Shown in pieces: positions 7,686-16,137 of a stretch of 64,000 nucleotides of DNA (the stretch's first letter is position 1; the number at the start of each line of letters is the position of its first letter). The notes under the pieces were generated by a model, which ran no database searches, was not told where the DNA came from, and was given only the letters and a program-made list of their open reading frames with translations. Location: positions 2,637,370 through 2,701,369 of the forward strand of contig NC_020055.1 of assembly GCF_000331025.1 (NCBI RefSeq), read 5' to 3'. Position numbers and translations under genes: made by a program. This DNA is from Maridesulfovibrio hydrothermalis AM13 = DSM 14728 (GTDB lineage: Bacteria > Desulfobacterota > Desulfovibrionia > Desulfovibrionales > Desulfovibrionaceae).

Positions 7686-8201
7686 CTAGCCCAGCTTTTC
7701 ATTCCTGATCAATTCACGCTGCTGGCTGAAAACAAATTGAATGATTGATTCGAGGTCATGCTCTCTGATCTTTTCAAATTTCATAACCCACGTATTTTGC
7801 TTTTTGCCTGCTTTTACAGACCCCTTGGCCCCGGCGAGGCGCAGGGGAATCTGCTCAATTTCAATAACGGCCTCCAGTATACCGGGACCGTTAATTTCTG
7901 TTTCGGTGCAGAATATCATACCATTGCCTGAAATCTCTATTATTTCAAGTGCAATTGGAAAATCTATTGTTAAGTCTTTCTTGCTCTGCATCCCCATCAG
8001 TTGATCCAGTTTCCGGTCCAGTTCGATCACATATGCTTTGAGCCATTCCGGGACTTTAGAATCATCAAGATCTTCGGCCGGATGCTTTTGCATACCGCTG
8101 AAACCACGAAAAATCGGCTGATTTTCGATGGATTTGCAAAAGCGTCCAAAGCCCTTGATACGTGTTTTCACACTTGCGTAGTGAATTGAATCCCGATCCA
8201 T
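7686..8201 (-). CDS. PilZ-like protein, probable c-di-GMP effector
   Basis: 171 residues from the ATG at 8201, chosen because a GAAGGA ribosome site precedes it and it falls just after the ferredoxin stop; a longer frame up to 8393 would overlap that gene. The first 60 residues are basic and include an RxxxF-type stretch. The C-terminal half has a beta-rich segment with EISGNGMIF, resembling the PilZ (D/N)xSxxG turn, and ends with an amphipathic helix FVFSQQRELIRNE seen in PilZ domains. c-di-GMP binding is inferred and the Arg motif is not clear-cut. It precedes cheZ, suggesting motility control. Confidence 0.6.
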   Translation of the reverse strand: MDRDSIHYASVKTRIKGFGRFCKSIENQPIFRGFSGMQKHPAEDLDDSKVPEWLKAYVIELDRKLDQLMGMQSKKDLTIDFPIALEIIEISGNGMIFCTETEINGPGILEAVIEIEQIPLRLAGAKGSVKAGKKQNTWVMKFEKIREHDLESIIQFVFSQQRELIRNEKLG

Positions 8202-8220
8202 AATGTAATCCTTCGGAAGT

Positions 8221-8649
8221 TTAATCCTGCGGGTCAATTTCCATTGCCCGCACTGGACAGACCTTGGTGCAAAGTCCGCAAGCGGTACATTTATCAAGAT
8301 CAAAAAGAACCAGACGACTTTTCTGATCAAGTGAAAGAGCACCGGTGGGACACATGGCCAGACACATGCCGCAATGCATGCAGGAATCATCATCTCTGGC
8401 TATTTTCTGGGCAACGGGAATCAGTTTGATTCCATTCTCTTTAAGATAGTTCAGCCCTTTATGATAATCTTCCTCCAGTCCGGTAATTTCGAGAGTCATG
8501 CTCCCTTCGTGTCTGGGGTTGATATCAGCTTTAAGGATATTGAAACTGAGATTATAGAGTTTGCCTAAATTACATACAACAGGACGTCCTGAAACTGTCG
8601 GGGGAAATGCAAGATGGATAATTTTATTAAAATTTTTATTGTCGCTCAT
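8221..8649 (-). CDS. NIL-domain ferredoxin, 2x[4Fe-4S]
   Basis: 142 residues. Residues 1-80 form an ACT-like NIL domain (IIHLAFPPTVSGRPVVCNLG, then EGSMTLEITG). Residues 88-140 carry two clusters' ligands: CMHCGMCLAMCP and CTACGLCTKVCP, the classic CxxCxxCxxxCP pair. NIL-ferredoxins are cytoplasmic electron carriers, often linked to sulfur amino acid metabolism in anaerobes; the substrate here is unknown. It lies inside the ileS-to-cheZ operon, 18 bases after the TPR lipoprotein gene. Confidence 0.92.
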   Translation of the reverse strand: MSDNKNFNKIIHLAFPPTVSGRPVVCNLGKLYNLSFNILKADINPRHEGSMTLEITGLEEDYHKGLNYLKENGIKLIPVAQKIARDDDSCMHCGMCLAMCPTGALSLDQKSRLVLFDLDKCTACGLCTKVCPVRAMEIDPQD

Positions 8650-8667
8650 TTTATCTATCCTGTTAAA

Positions 8668-9594
8668 TTATTTTTTTAAATTTTTGATTATGGTTTTAGC
8701 GCGTTTTGCTTCAGCAGAATCAGGAGCCTTTTTTATGAGGTCTTCAAGAATATATTTTCCTGATTTTGTTTTGCCCAGTTTTATGAGGCAAAGACCTTGC
8801 TTGAGCAGCGCGGATCTATATTTATTGCTCTTGGAATGTTTGGCTATAACAACCTGATACTTGAGGGCTGCATTAGCGTAATCCTTGAGCTGATAATAAC
8901 ATTCACCTTCCCAGAAAATAGAATTAGGAACAAGCTTATGTTTGGGAAATGTTTTGGTAAATTCAGACCAGTCTCTGATAGCATCTTTGTATTTACGAGT
9001 CTTGAAGGATTCAAGAGCCTTGTCATAAAGAGCCTGTGCCGGATCTGCAGGTTCGGGCTTTTTAACTTCAGGAGTAACAATTGCTGCTATTCCGCCTGCT
9101 GCAACGGTGGAGCTTGTGGAACCGATGGTTGTTTTATTTGTTTCGCTTGCGCCAAGTGTGATCATATTTAAATCAATAGCAAGCTGGCTTTCAATAGCCA
9201 TTCGCATCGAATCCACTTTCTGGGAAAGATCAGATAATGAAATGGTGCTGTTGCTGTTACCGGCATCAAGCCTGTTAACTGATTCAGACATACCGTCGAC
9301 AGTACCCTGAAGTTTTGCAACCTGCATTTTCAGGGCCTTTATTTCGGCGTACAAGTTAGCCTGCCGCGTCTGTAAAGGAGTGCTGGATTTCTCAATTTCC
9401 TGACGCAGAGTTGCCGTTTCAGCTTCAGACTGCTTATCTATGCTGTCTATTTTTCTGTTAAGCTGGCTTCTGGTCTGGCGCAGTTCCATGCGCAGGCTGT
9501 TCATATCAGACGTCGTTACACAGCCGCCAAGCCCAGTTGTTAAAGGCAAGGCCACTAAAACAGCTACGATGAATTTTTTTAAGTTATTCTGCAT
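8668..9594 (-). CDS. CpoB/YbgF-like TPR lipoprotein
   Basis: 308 residues from the ATG at 9594, preferred over an upstream start because GGGGG precedes it and the protein then begins with a lipoprotein signal, MQNNLKKFIVAVLVALPLTTG before lipobox LGGC (Cys25, Val at +2). A coiled coil (about 30-130) is followed by a Gly/Ala-rich linker. The C-terminal TPR region (about 185-305) includes ALYDKALESFKTRKYKDAI and ALLKQGLCLIKLGKTKSG. This is the architecture of YbgF/CpoB, the periplasmic TolA-PBP1B coordinator. No tol-pal genes are nearby, so the specific role is inferred. Overlaps the upstream gene by 11 bases. Confidence 0.8.
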   Translation of the reverse strand: MQNNLKKFIVAVLVALPLTTGLGGCVTTSDMNSLRMELRQTRSQLNRKIDSIDKQSEAETATLRQEIEKSSTPLQTRQANLYAEIKALKMQVAKLQGTVDGMSESVNRLDAGNSNSTISLSDLSQKVDSMRMAIESQLAIDLNMITLGASETNKTTIGSTSSTVAAGGIAAIVTPEVKKPEPADPAQALYDKALESFKTRKYKDAIRDWSEFTKTFPKHKLVPNSIFWEGECYYQLKDYANAALKYQVVIAKHSKSNKYRSALLKQGLCLIKLGKTKSGKYILEDLIKKAPDSAEAKRAKTIIKNLKK

Positions 9595-9820
9595 TGTATT
9601 TTTTCCCCCTTCTTCTACCGAATACAAAGTATGCCAGACAGCCTAAAAAGGGAATAAAAATCGCAAGCTGTATCCAGCCTACTTTTTCCATGTTTGAAGG
9701 AAAATCTCTTTTAAATGCATCCCAGATTGCGAAAAGGGTCAAGGCTGCAAATATTCCGACACTGCCGAGAATGATAATCCATGTTTCAAGAGGGAGAGTA
9801 GGTATATTTCCGAAGATCAT
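9584..9820 (-). CDS. Small PLDc_N-domain membrane protein
   Basis: 78 residues with two transmembrane helices (about 11-33 and 46-67) and the PLDc_N pattern: WIQLAIFIPFLGCLAYFVFG, followed by a basic tail RRRGKK. PLDc_N is the membrane anchor of cardiolipin synthases, but no HKD phospholipase motifs are present, so it is a stand-alone anchor of unknown function. Its start overlaps the lgt stop by one base and its end overlaps the lipoprotein gene by 11 bases, so translation of the three is coupled. Confidence 0.8.
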   Translation of the reverse strand: MIFGNIPTLPLETWIIILGSVGIFAALTLFAIWDAFKRDFPSNMEKVGWIQLAIFIPFLGCLAYFVFGRRRGKKYNAE

Positions 9821-10575
9821 TAAGAACTCCTTTTTTTATTTATGAATAACAAGTAAATACCGATTGAGAAAAAGACAAGTGTTATAAATTGGGTTACACT
9901 GATAGAACCAAGAGTACCCCGGTAATCTGCTCTGAAAAATTCAATAATAAATCTGAACACAGAAAACAATAACAGGAACAGTCCTGTTAATTGTCCATCT
10001 GTTTTAATAAATTTTTTGGCGAGAAGCAAAATTATAAATGAAACCAGTCCGGCAAGGCTGTGATAAAGTTGAGTCGGGTGTAACGGATAGAACAGCGGAG
10101 CAAGAGAATCAGCATTTTTAAAAGTAACTGCCCATGCAAGATCTGTATGTTTACCATAGCAACATCCGGCGCTAAAGCAGCCCAGTCTTCCAACTGCCTG
10201 TCCTAAAGCAATTGCCGGTGCAAAGCAGTCAAGCCAGGGAAGCAGTTCCTGTTTTTGCGATTTCAAGTATAACAGACCGCTGAGGGAGCCGAAAATAAAT
10301 GCTCCGGAAAAAACAAGCCCTCCCTGCCAGATATAGAAAATTTCAATGACGTTTTGGATAAATTCCTGCGGATATAACGCAACATACAAAACACGCGCTC
10401 CCGCAATTCCGCAGGCAATTGCAATAATGCCGGCAACGGGAGCCAGAGTGAAGGGCAGCTCCTTCAAGCGGGCCTCACGCATGGCCCAGCCCATAGCGAG
10501 CAGGCAGCCCGCAGTCAGGTAGACGCTGTAACTGTAAATATTCAGCGTGCCGATGCTAAACAGAATCGGGTTCAT
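9820..10575 (-). CDS. lgt: Prolipoprotein diacylglyceryl transferase, divergent signature
   Basis: 251 residues, seven or so membrane helices. It transfers diacylglycerol to the lipobox Cys of prolipoproteins. HPTQLYHSL and the late RFIIEFFR motif, which carries essential Arg and Glu, match canonical Lgt. The main signature reads GRLGCFSAGCCYGK instead of GRxGNFxNxExxG, so the Asn and Glu positions are Cys. Its place directly after lspA supports the function despite this. It overlaps lspA by 20 bases and the PLDc_N gene by one. Confidence 0.88.
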   Translation of the reverse strand: MNPILFSIGTLNIYSYSVYLTAGCLLAMGWAMREARLKELPFTLAPVAGIIAIACGIAGARVLYVALYPQEFIQNVIEIFYIWQGGLVFSGAFIFGSLSGLLYLKSQKQELLPWLDCFAPAIALGQAVGRLGCFSAGCCYGKHTDLAWAVTFKNADSLAPLFYPLHPTQLYHSLAGLVSFIILLLAKKFIKTDGQLTGLFLLLFSVFRFIIEFFRADYRGTLGSISVTQFITLVFFSIGIYLLFINKKRSS

Positions 10576-11047
10576 CCTTCCTGTTCCTGTACAGTGAAAT
10601 GATCATGGCAAATGCGCCTATGCAGATAGCGATATCTGCTATGTTAAAAGCCGGCCAATGGTATGAACCAAAGTAAATGTCTAAAAAATCGGTGACTTCG
10701 CTGTACAAAATCCTATCAATTAAATTACCTATGGCTCCTCCGAGAACACAGCCCAGCCCGATTATTTGAAATTTGTCGTCATTTTTAGTTGATTTTAGAA
10801 GCATGGCAATTGCGCCCATTGCAACAAAAGTTACAACGATAAAAAAAGTACGCTGCCAGCTGATATCTTCGCGGTTTAGAAAACCGAAAGCAGCTCCTTT
10901 GTTTACCACATGAACCAGATTGAAAAAACCCGGAATGATCGTCTCAGAAGTCCACATTGCCATTTTTTCGCGCACAGCAATTTTGGTGAGCTGGTCGAGA
11001 ATGAGAATGGAGACAGCGATGATTCCGGCCAGAGTATATTTCTTCAT
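10556..11047 (-). CDS. lspA: Signal peptidase II
   Basis: 163 residues from the ATG at 11047 (AAGG upstream), the normal LspA length; an upstream in-frame start at 11101 would run through a hairpin and is rejected. Four membrane helices. Catalytic aspartates lie in GNLIDR and FNIADIAI, with the conserved DQLTK near residue 18 and VVNKGAAFG in the middle. It cleaves the signal peptide of lipidated prolipoproteins in the inner membrane. Between ileS and lgt. Confidence 0.95.
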   Translation of the reverse strand: MKKYTLAGIIAVSILILDQLTKIAVREKMAMWTSETIIPGFFNLVHVVNKGAAFGFLNREDISWQRTFFIVVTFVAMGAIAMLLKSTKNDDKFQIIGLGCVLGGAIGNLIDRILYSEVTDFLDIYFGSYHWPAFNIADIAICIGAFAMIISLYRNRKDEPDSV

Positions 11048-11068
11048 TGCAGACCTTTTTTGCAAATA

Positions 11069-11100
11069 TGCCCCCGTCTTCATTAATGAAGACGGGGGCA
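11069..11100 (-). promoter_or_regulatory. 32-bp perfect palindrome between ileS and lspA
   Basis: TGCCCCCGTCTTCATT and its exact complement with no spacer. On the minus-strand transcript it would form a very stable hairpin 21 bases before the lspA start. The following ATATTTGC is not a good T-tract, so it may be a weak terminator, an attenuator or a transcript-stabilising or processing site. Confidence 0.6.
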
Positions 11101-11133
11101 TTCTATTTTATTGATATCTGACTTAAGCGGAAC

Positions 11134-13950
11134 TTACTCACCTGTCAGAACTGCTGCGCAACGGGGGCAGAGTTCCGGATGATCTGCATTTGTTCCCAGA
11201 GTGTCATATCTCCAGCAGCGGCTGCATTTTTCGCCTTCAGACTTTTCAACCTTGATGAGCAGTCCTTCAAGTTCTTCCGGTTTAACCGCGTCATCACTTG
11301 CTTCGGACAGAGGTTTAATCTCCGCTCCTGAAACGATGAAGTACTCGCGCAGTTCAACATTTTCGAGTGCTTTGATAATTGTTTCGTCAGCAAAGAGAGT
11401 GATCTTGGTATCGAGTGAATGCCCGATAACCTTTTCACGGCGCAGCGGCTCAATTGCTTTAGTCACTTCGTTACGAACGTCCATAAGCAGTTCCCAGCTT
11501 GAGCGTTCATCATCACTGATGACAGGCTCAAGGAGCTGCGGACGGAAGGCGAAGACTGTTTCAGCATCACCTTTCATTTCAGCAGACATATGCGAGTATG
11601 CTTCTTCTGCGGTGAATGAAAGGATCGGAGCCATGTCTTTAAGAAGCATCAGCATGGTCTGCCAAAGTATGGTCTGGGCAGAACGACGCTCAAGACTTTT
11701 TTCACCTGAGACATAAAGTCTGTCCTTGATAATATCAAGGTAGAAGGAGGAAAGCTCAGTCGTGCAGAGGTTATGAAGAGTGTGGTAGACTTTATGGAAT
11801 TCAAAGTCTGTGTACGCTTTCTGGATAACTTCATGCTGTCTTTTAACCAGATCTAATGCGAAGTGGTCGATCGGCAGAAGCTCATCTACTGCAACGGCAT
11901 CGGCCTCAGGGTTGAAACCGTCAAGGTTGCCTAAAATGTAGCGGCAGGTGTTGCGGACTCTGCGGTAGGTATCAACCATGCGGCTTAGAATCTCATCAGA
12001 GATGCGCACATCTTCCTGATAGTTCACAGCGGAAACCCACATGCGCAGAATTTCAGCACCATGCTGATCGATGATTTCCTGCGGAGCTATGACGTTGCCG
12101 ATGGATTTGGACATCTTGCGGCCGTTTTTATCAACAACATAGCCGTGAGTAAGTACCGTCTTATAAGGTGGAGTGTCGCGATTGCCTACAGATACGAGCA
12201 GAGAGCTGTGAAACCAGCCTCTGTGCTGGTCAGAACCTTCAAGGTAAAGATCAGCCGGGAATCTGTGTTCAGGTCTTTTTTCCACTACAGCTGCGAAGCT
12301 GGTTCCGGAATCAAACCATACGTCAAGGATATCATCTTCTTTAGCCCAATGATTGCCACCGCATTTGGGGCATTTCAGGTCTTTGGGGGCAAGTTCTTCG
12401 ACACTCTTTTCAAACCAGTAGTCACAACCGGTTTCATGTTTTTCAAATTTATCGACGATAGAGAAAACCCAGTCGGATTCATTATATACTTCGTCACAAT
12501 CCTGACAGATCAGCGCGATGATGGGTACACCCCAGTTGCGTTGACGGGAGATACACCAGTCAGGTCTGTTTTCAACCATTTTAAAGATGCGGTCTTCACC
12601 CCACGCCGGCAGCCACTTGACATCATCGCGGATGGCTTTGAGGGCTTTTTTACGCAGGTCATTTTCTTCCATGGAAATAAACCACTGAGTGGTTGCGCGG
12701 AAGATGACCGGCTCTTTACAACGCCAGCAATGCGGGTAGGAGTGAGTGATATTCTGTTTGGCAAGCAGATTGCCCACTTCTTCAAGCTTTTCAATGACTT
12801 TAGGGTTGGCATCAAAAACTTTCATTCCGGCAAAGAACTCAACGTCTTTGAGAAACACACCTTCATTATTCATGGGAGAATAAACTTCCAGTCCGTAACG
12901 GTTGCCTGTTTCAAAGTCCTCGCGGCCATGACCGGGGGCTGTATGGACAACACCGGTACCACTGTCGAGGGTTACGTAGTCGGCAAGAACAACTGGAGAT
13001 TCGCGGTCATAAAAAGGATGCTTTGCAACTGCGCCTTCGAGCTTTGCGCCTGCAACAGTTGCCAGCACATTCCATTTTTCCCAACCGAAAGTTTCCGCGC
13101 AAACTGGCAGCAGTCTTTCAGCAAGTATGTAGATGTCACCGTTTACTTCGGCAACACAATAATCAAATTCAGGGTGGACAGCTACGGCCATGTTGTCTGG
13201 AATGGTCCAGGGAGTTGTTGTCCAGATACAAACATAAGTGCGCGACAGATCCACTTTGGAAGCCACATCTTCAGGCAGTGCTTTGAGCACTTTTTCATCA
13301 TTAAGTGGAAAGCGTACATAAATAGAAGGTGAGGTATGGTCTTCGTACTCAACTTCCGCTTCAGCTAAAGCAGTGCGGCAGTCGCAGCACCAGTGAATCG
13401 GCTTTTTACCACGGACAACTGATCCGCTTTCCATGAAACGGCCAAGCTCTCTGGCTGTTGCAGCCTCATATTCGGGTTTCATAGTCAGGTATGGGTTTTC
13501 CCAGTTACCCATAACTCCCAGACGCTTGAATTCTTTGCGCTGGATGTCGACAAATTTTCTTGCATATTCACGGCAGAGTTTGCGAATGATGAGAGTTGGA
13601 AGCTCTTTTTTCTTTTTCTTGAGATCCTGTTCAACCTTGTGCTCAATGGGCAGGCCGTGGCAGTCCCATCCGGGAACATACTCAGCTTTCATCCCCTGTA
13701 AATTGCGGGATTTTACAATAATATCTTTGAGCACTTTGTTCATGGCAGTTCCCATATGAATGTGACCATTGGCATAGGGGGGGCCGTCATGCAGGACATA
13801 TTTTTCTGCGTCAGCGTTTGCTTCGACCATCTTATCGTATACGCTGATTTCCTCCCAGCGTTTGAGCATTTCAGGCTCGCGCTGTTTGAGGTTGGCTTTC
13901 ATGGGAAATTTTGTTTTGGGCAGACACAGAGTCTTTTTATAATCGCTCAT
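11134..13950 (-). CDS. ileS: Isoleucyl-tRNA synthetase
   Basis: 938 residues, full-length class I synthetase charging tRNA-Ile. The HIGH-type motif is HMGT at 65-68 within [21 protein letters not shown] is at 612-616. The CP1 editing domain contains the [10 protein letters not shown] segment. The C-terminal zinc ribbon has CSRCWRY and CPRC. First gene of the operon with lspA and lgt. No T-box leader was recognised in the 265 bases upstream. Confidence 0.97.
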
Positions 13951-14139
13951 CGCTGGAAAAGTCCTCCGGAACTCTTTTGGGATACTTTATTAAATAATTA
14001 AAGGATGTCTAAAGTGATACTTTAAAGATGCAGCCATCTTTGTAAAAACAAATTAAATTACAGGCTCTTATGAAATAAAGAGTTTGTGATTTGTATTCGA
14101 TAAGCAGCTTAAGACAGCCCATTTGGCGTATTTATGAAA

Positions 14140-14162
14140 AATAAAAATGCTCTAAAAAGAGC
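14140..14162 (-). terminator. Terminator after the DUF493 gene
   Basis: Minus strand: GCTCTTTTTAGAGC hairpin (14149-14162) followed by ATTTTTATTTTT. It is short but well placed, 53 bases past the DUF493 stop, and separates that gene from ileS. Confidence 0.6.
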
Positions 14163-14215
14163 GGCGTTATCTTGAAACAAGGTTTGACGGAAGTCAACCC
14201 GGAGAGGCTTCATAT

Positions 14216-14476
14216 CTATAAAGAAATAATACCTTCAATTGTAGCGGCTTTTTCGTAGAGAGTTATTATTTCGTCAGATGACTTTGCGGTAATTGTGACG
14301 GTTACACTGGTATATTTTCCTGTTTTGGAATCCTTTTCACTGTGCGGAATTTTATCAAGTAGAGATTTTAATTCTGCAAGAGCAGGTCCGGGCACAATAA
14401 ATTTGAACGTGTAATCACATGGCCATTCGTGGTGCTCATCAAGGGTTGCTTTAAAGCTTTCTAAAGACTGTGTCAT
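14216..14476 (-). CDS. DUF493 (YbeD-like) small protein
   Basis: 86 residues of the YbeD/DUF493 family, an ACT-like alpha/beta fold. Family-like segments are the FKATLDEHHEWPCDYTFKFI start, GPALAELKSLLD, and YTSVTVTITAKSSDEIITLY. Family members are conserved in proteobacteria; in E. coli the gene lies beside the lipoate genes, but no biochemical role is firmly established. Here it stands alone, upstream of ileS on the same strand but with its own terminator. Confidence 0.8.
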   Translation of the reverse strand: MTQSLESFKATLDEHHEWPCDYTFKFIVPGPALAELKSLLDKIPHSEKDSKTGKYTSVTVTITAKSSDEIITLYEKAATIEGIISL

Positions 14477-14705
14477 GTTAGCTCCTGATATATATAGAAA
14501 AAAACAGTTGATGTGTGAGACTTAACTGCCGATCAAGGATATAATTTAAGATTATATTTGTGAAAGGCAAGCTTGATATATTGATCGTCAAACCGCCTGT
14601 CAATGGCGCAGAAAAAACTTTTCAATAAACCTAAAGGATATTCCCGTACAGTCGATATGATATGTAGGCAGCCTCATTATACTAAATGCAAAGAGGGCGT
14701 ATTAA

Positions 14706-15125
14706 ATGAAAAAAAGAAGTATACACGCAACAAATTTTAGAAAAGTCCTTGAGCTGTTTCGTGATGAACGCGGTCAGGAAGCCGAAAAACTTCTCAAGAT
14801 TATTCAAGAAGATTATCTTGAATTGTACAATGAAAACAAAGAATTGAGATCACAAATCAAAGAAGTTGCCGATATCCTTGATCTTGCAGAGTGCATGGAA
14901 TTTGACGGTCAGAAATACTGGATAGATGAAGAGACTGAAAAAACAGGACCATATTGTCAGGTCTGTTATGACAAAGACGGAGTACTTATCAGGTTGCAGG
15001 AAAGGGAGAAGCACTGGGAGTGTTATTCTTGTGAAAATCTGTTTGTAAAAATACCGACAGGCAACATTATCCACAAGAGTCGGCCTAAAAAAGAATCAAA
15101 GCCGCCATTACGATTGTTCAGTTAG
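14706..15125 (+). CDS. Unrecognised coiled-coil and zinc-ribbon protein
   Basis: 139 residues. Residues 10-60 are helical and heptad-like (EAEKLLKIIQEDYLELYNEN). The C-terminal half has two Cys pairs, CQVC near residue 80 and CYSC near residue 104, about 20 residues apart, with aromatic residues beside them, typical of a zinc ribbon. A basic tail follows (KSRPKKESKPP). A GAGGG lies before the ATG, and a strong terminator follows. A nucleic-acid-binding role is possible; I do not recognise the family and assign no function. Confidence 0.7.
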   Translation: MKKRSIHATNFRKVLELFRDERGQEAEKLLKIIQEDYLELYNENKELRSQIKEVADILDLAECMEFDGQKYWIDEETEKTGPYCQVCYDKDGVLIRLQEREKHWECYSCENLFVKIPTGNIIHKSRPKKESKPPLRLFS

Positions 15126-15167
15126 GTTTTGATTATTCAATAAATTTATTTTCAGTCCTTAATCACC

Positions 15168-15215
15168 GAAGCGGACCTGATCATTTAATTATGATCAGGT
15201 CCGCTTCACCCTTTT
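15168..15215 (+). terminator. Terminator after the zinc-ribbon gene
   Basis: 16-bp perfect stem GAAGCGGACCTGATCA / TGATCAGGTCCGCTTC with an 8-base AT loop, then ACCCTTTTT. Confidence 0.85.
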
Positions 15216-15367
15216 TGGAGTTTTTTACACTGTTACAGGATCTTAACACAAATGAGGTGGAAAGCAGTTTTGACTTTCTGTATAGCGCATTCTGGTGAGT
15301 AACATTTAAGTGACAATAAGCTTTTTTACACCTTTTGAGTGCCGGTCAGGCGGGAGTGTGCTTTTAT

Positions 15368-15913
15368 ATGGTACTGAATGAAAGGCATATGCAGCTTTTG
15401 AAGCACATTAAAAGTTATTCGGGCATTAAGCGGTATCATGGCTTGCTGCCCAAACTTGAGGCTGCATTATATGAGTTCGAGCTGATTGATGAGCTGCTGG
15501 AGTATGGACTGATAGAGGAGGGAAGCATCTGCACATCCTGTGGGAATAACCTTGAAGGTTACAGGATTTCCAGAAAGGCTGAAAAAGAATTCGAGAAAAA
15601 AGGTATTGATATCAAGGACAGCGACTGGGAAAGTTTTTGCTGTATTGATGTTGAAATTGATGAATATCTGGATAAGGAGCATATCCGTGCTTTGATGGAT
15701 ATTTTTTATCTTTCAAGGGTTGCAGCGTTTAGAGGCATTGCACCTAAACGGATTTTGCATGAAAGTTATACTGATGACATTCTGAGTGTTTTACTGGATG
15801 TCGGTTTTATTTATAAAATTTCTCTCAAAGGGCCTACCATTCATTACCGGCACGGATTTGTGCTTTCAGATAAAGCTTCGCGCATGTTGCAGCAGGTTGG
15901 ATATGTTAAGTAG
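15368..15913 (+). CDS. Unrecognised protein with two winged-helix-like modules
   Basis: About 181 residues from the ATG at 15368; TTG at 15335 (192 residues) or ATG at 15389 are alternatives and the true start is uncertain. Two halves each look like a small winged helix. The first has ALYEFELIDELLEYGLIEEG followed by a CxxC and GYRISRKAEKEFE. The second has ILSVLLDVGFIYKIS followed by FVLSDKASRMLQQ. The repeated pattern (helix, LLexG(L/F)I, wing, then I/VLS-x-K-A helix) suggests an internal duplication. Transcription-factor function is inferred only. Single gene, no partners next to it. Confidence 0.65.
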   Translation: MVLNERHMQLLKHIKSYSGIKRYHGLLPKLEAALYEFELIDELLEYGLIEEGSICTSCGNNLEGYRISRKAEKEFEKKGIDIKDSDWESFCCIDVEIDEYLDKEHIRALMDIFYLSRVAAFRGIAPKRILHESYTDDILSVLLDVGFIYKISLKGPTIHYRHGFVLSDKASRMLQQVGYVK

Positions 15914-16004
15914 GGGCTGCTTATTTCAAAGTTTGTTATAAAGCTTTTTCAGTGTTTGAAGATCTTTCCCTATTTGTTTTTTGCCGCAATTTACAGCTTA
16001 CAAG

Positions 16005-16033
16005 TTGTCCGCATTTTCCGCGCTTAATATGGT
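16005..16033 (+). promoter_or_regulatory. Candidate sigma-70 promoter for the GH57 gene
   Basis: TTGTCC (16005-16010), 17-base spacer, TATGGT (16028-16033). It is followed by an AT-rich tract. Moderate match only. Confidence 0.4.
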
Positions 16034-16091
16034 ATATAAAAAAATATAAATCATATTTATGTGTTTTTGTTGGATTTAGAATTCCGTTTGA

Positions 16092-16132
16092 GGTAATATT
16101 ACCGTGAAAAACACGCCTAACCTGTGAGGTTA
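16092..16132 (+). promoter_or_regulatory. Two palindromes in the GH57 leader, one over the ribosome site
   Basis: GGTAATATTACC (16092-16103) is a perfect 12-bp palindrome. TAACC-TGTGA-GGTTA (16118-16132) is a hairpin that contains the GAGG ribosome site of the GH57 gene, whose ATG is at 16138. The first could be an operator and the second could limit translation. Confidence 0.45.
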
Positions 16133-16137
16133 AAAAT

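Noticed and set aside
7686-8393. Long version of the PilZ-like gene
   Set aside because: It would overlap the ferredoxin gene by about 170 bases and has no family-like N-terminus.
12061-13332. 423-codon plus-strand ORF opposite ileS
   Set aside because: Antisense of a well-conserved synthetase; no ribosome site and no family-like sequence.
13951-14215. T-box leader for ileS
   Set aside because: No T-box consensus or specifier-like structure seen; only a small terminator for the DUF493 gene.
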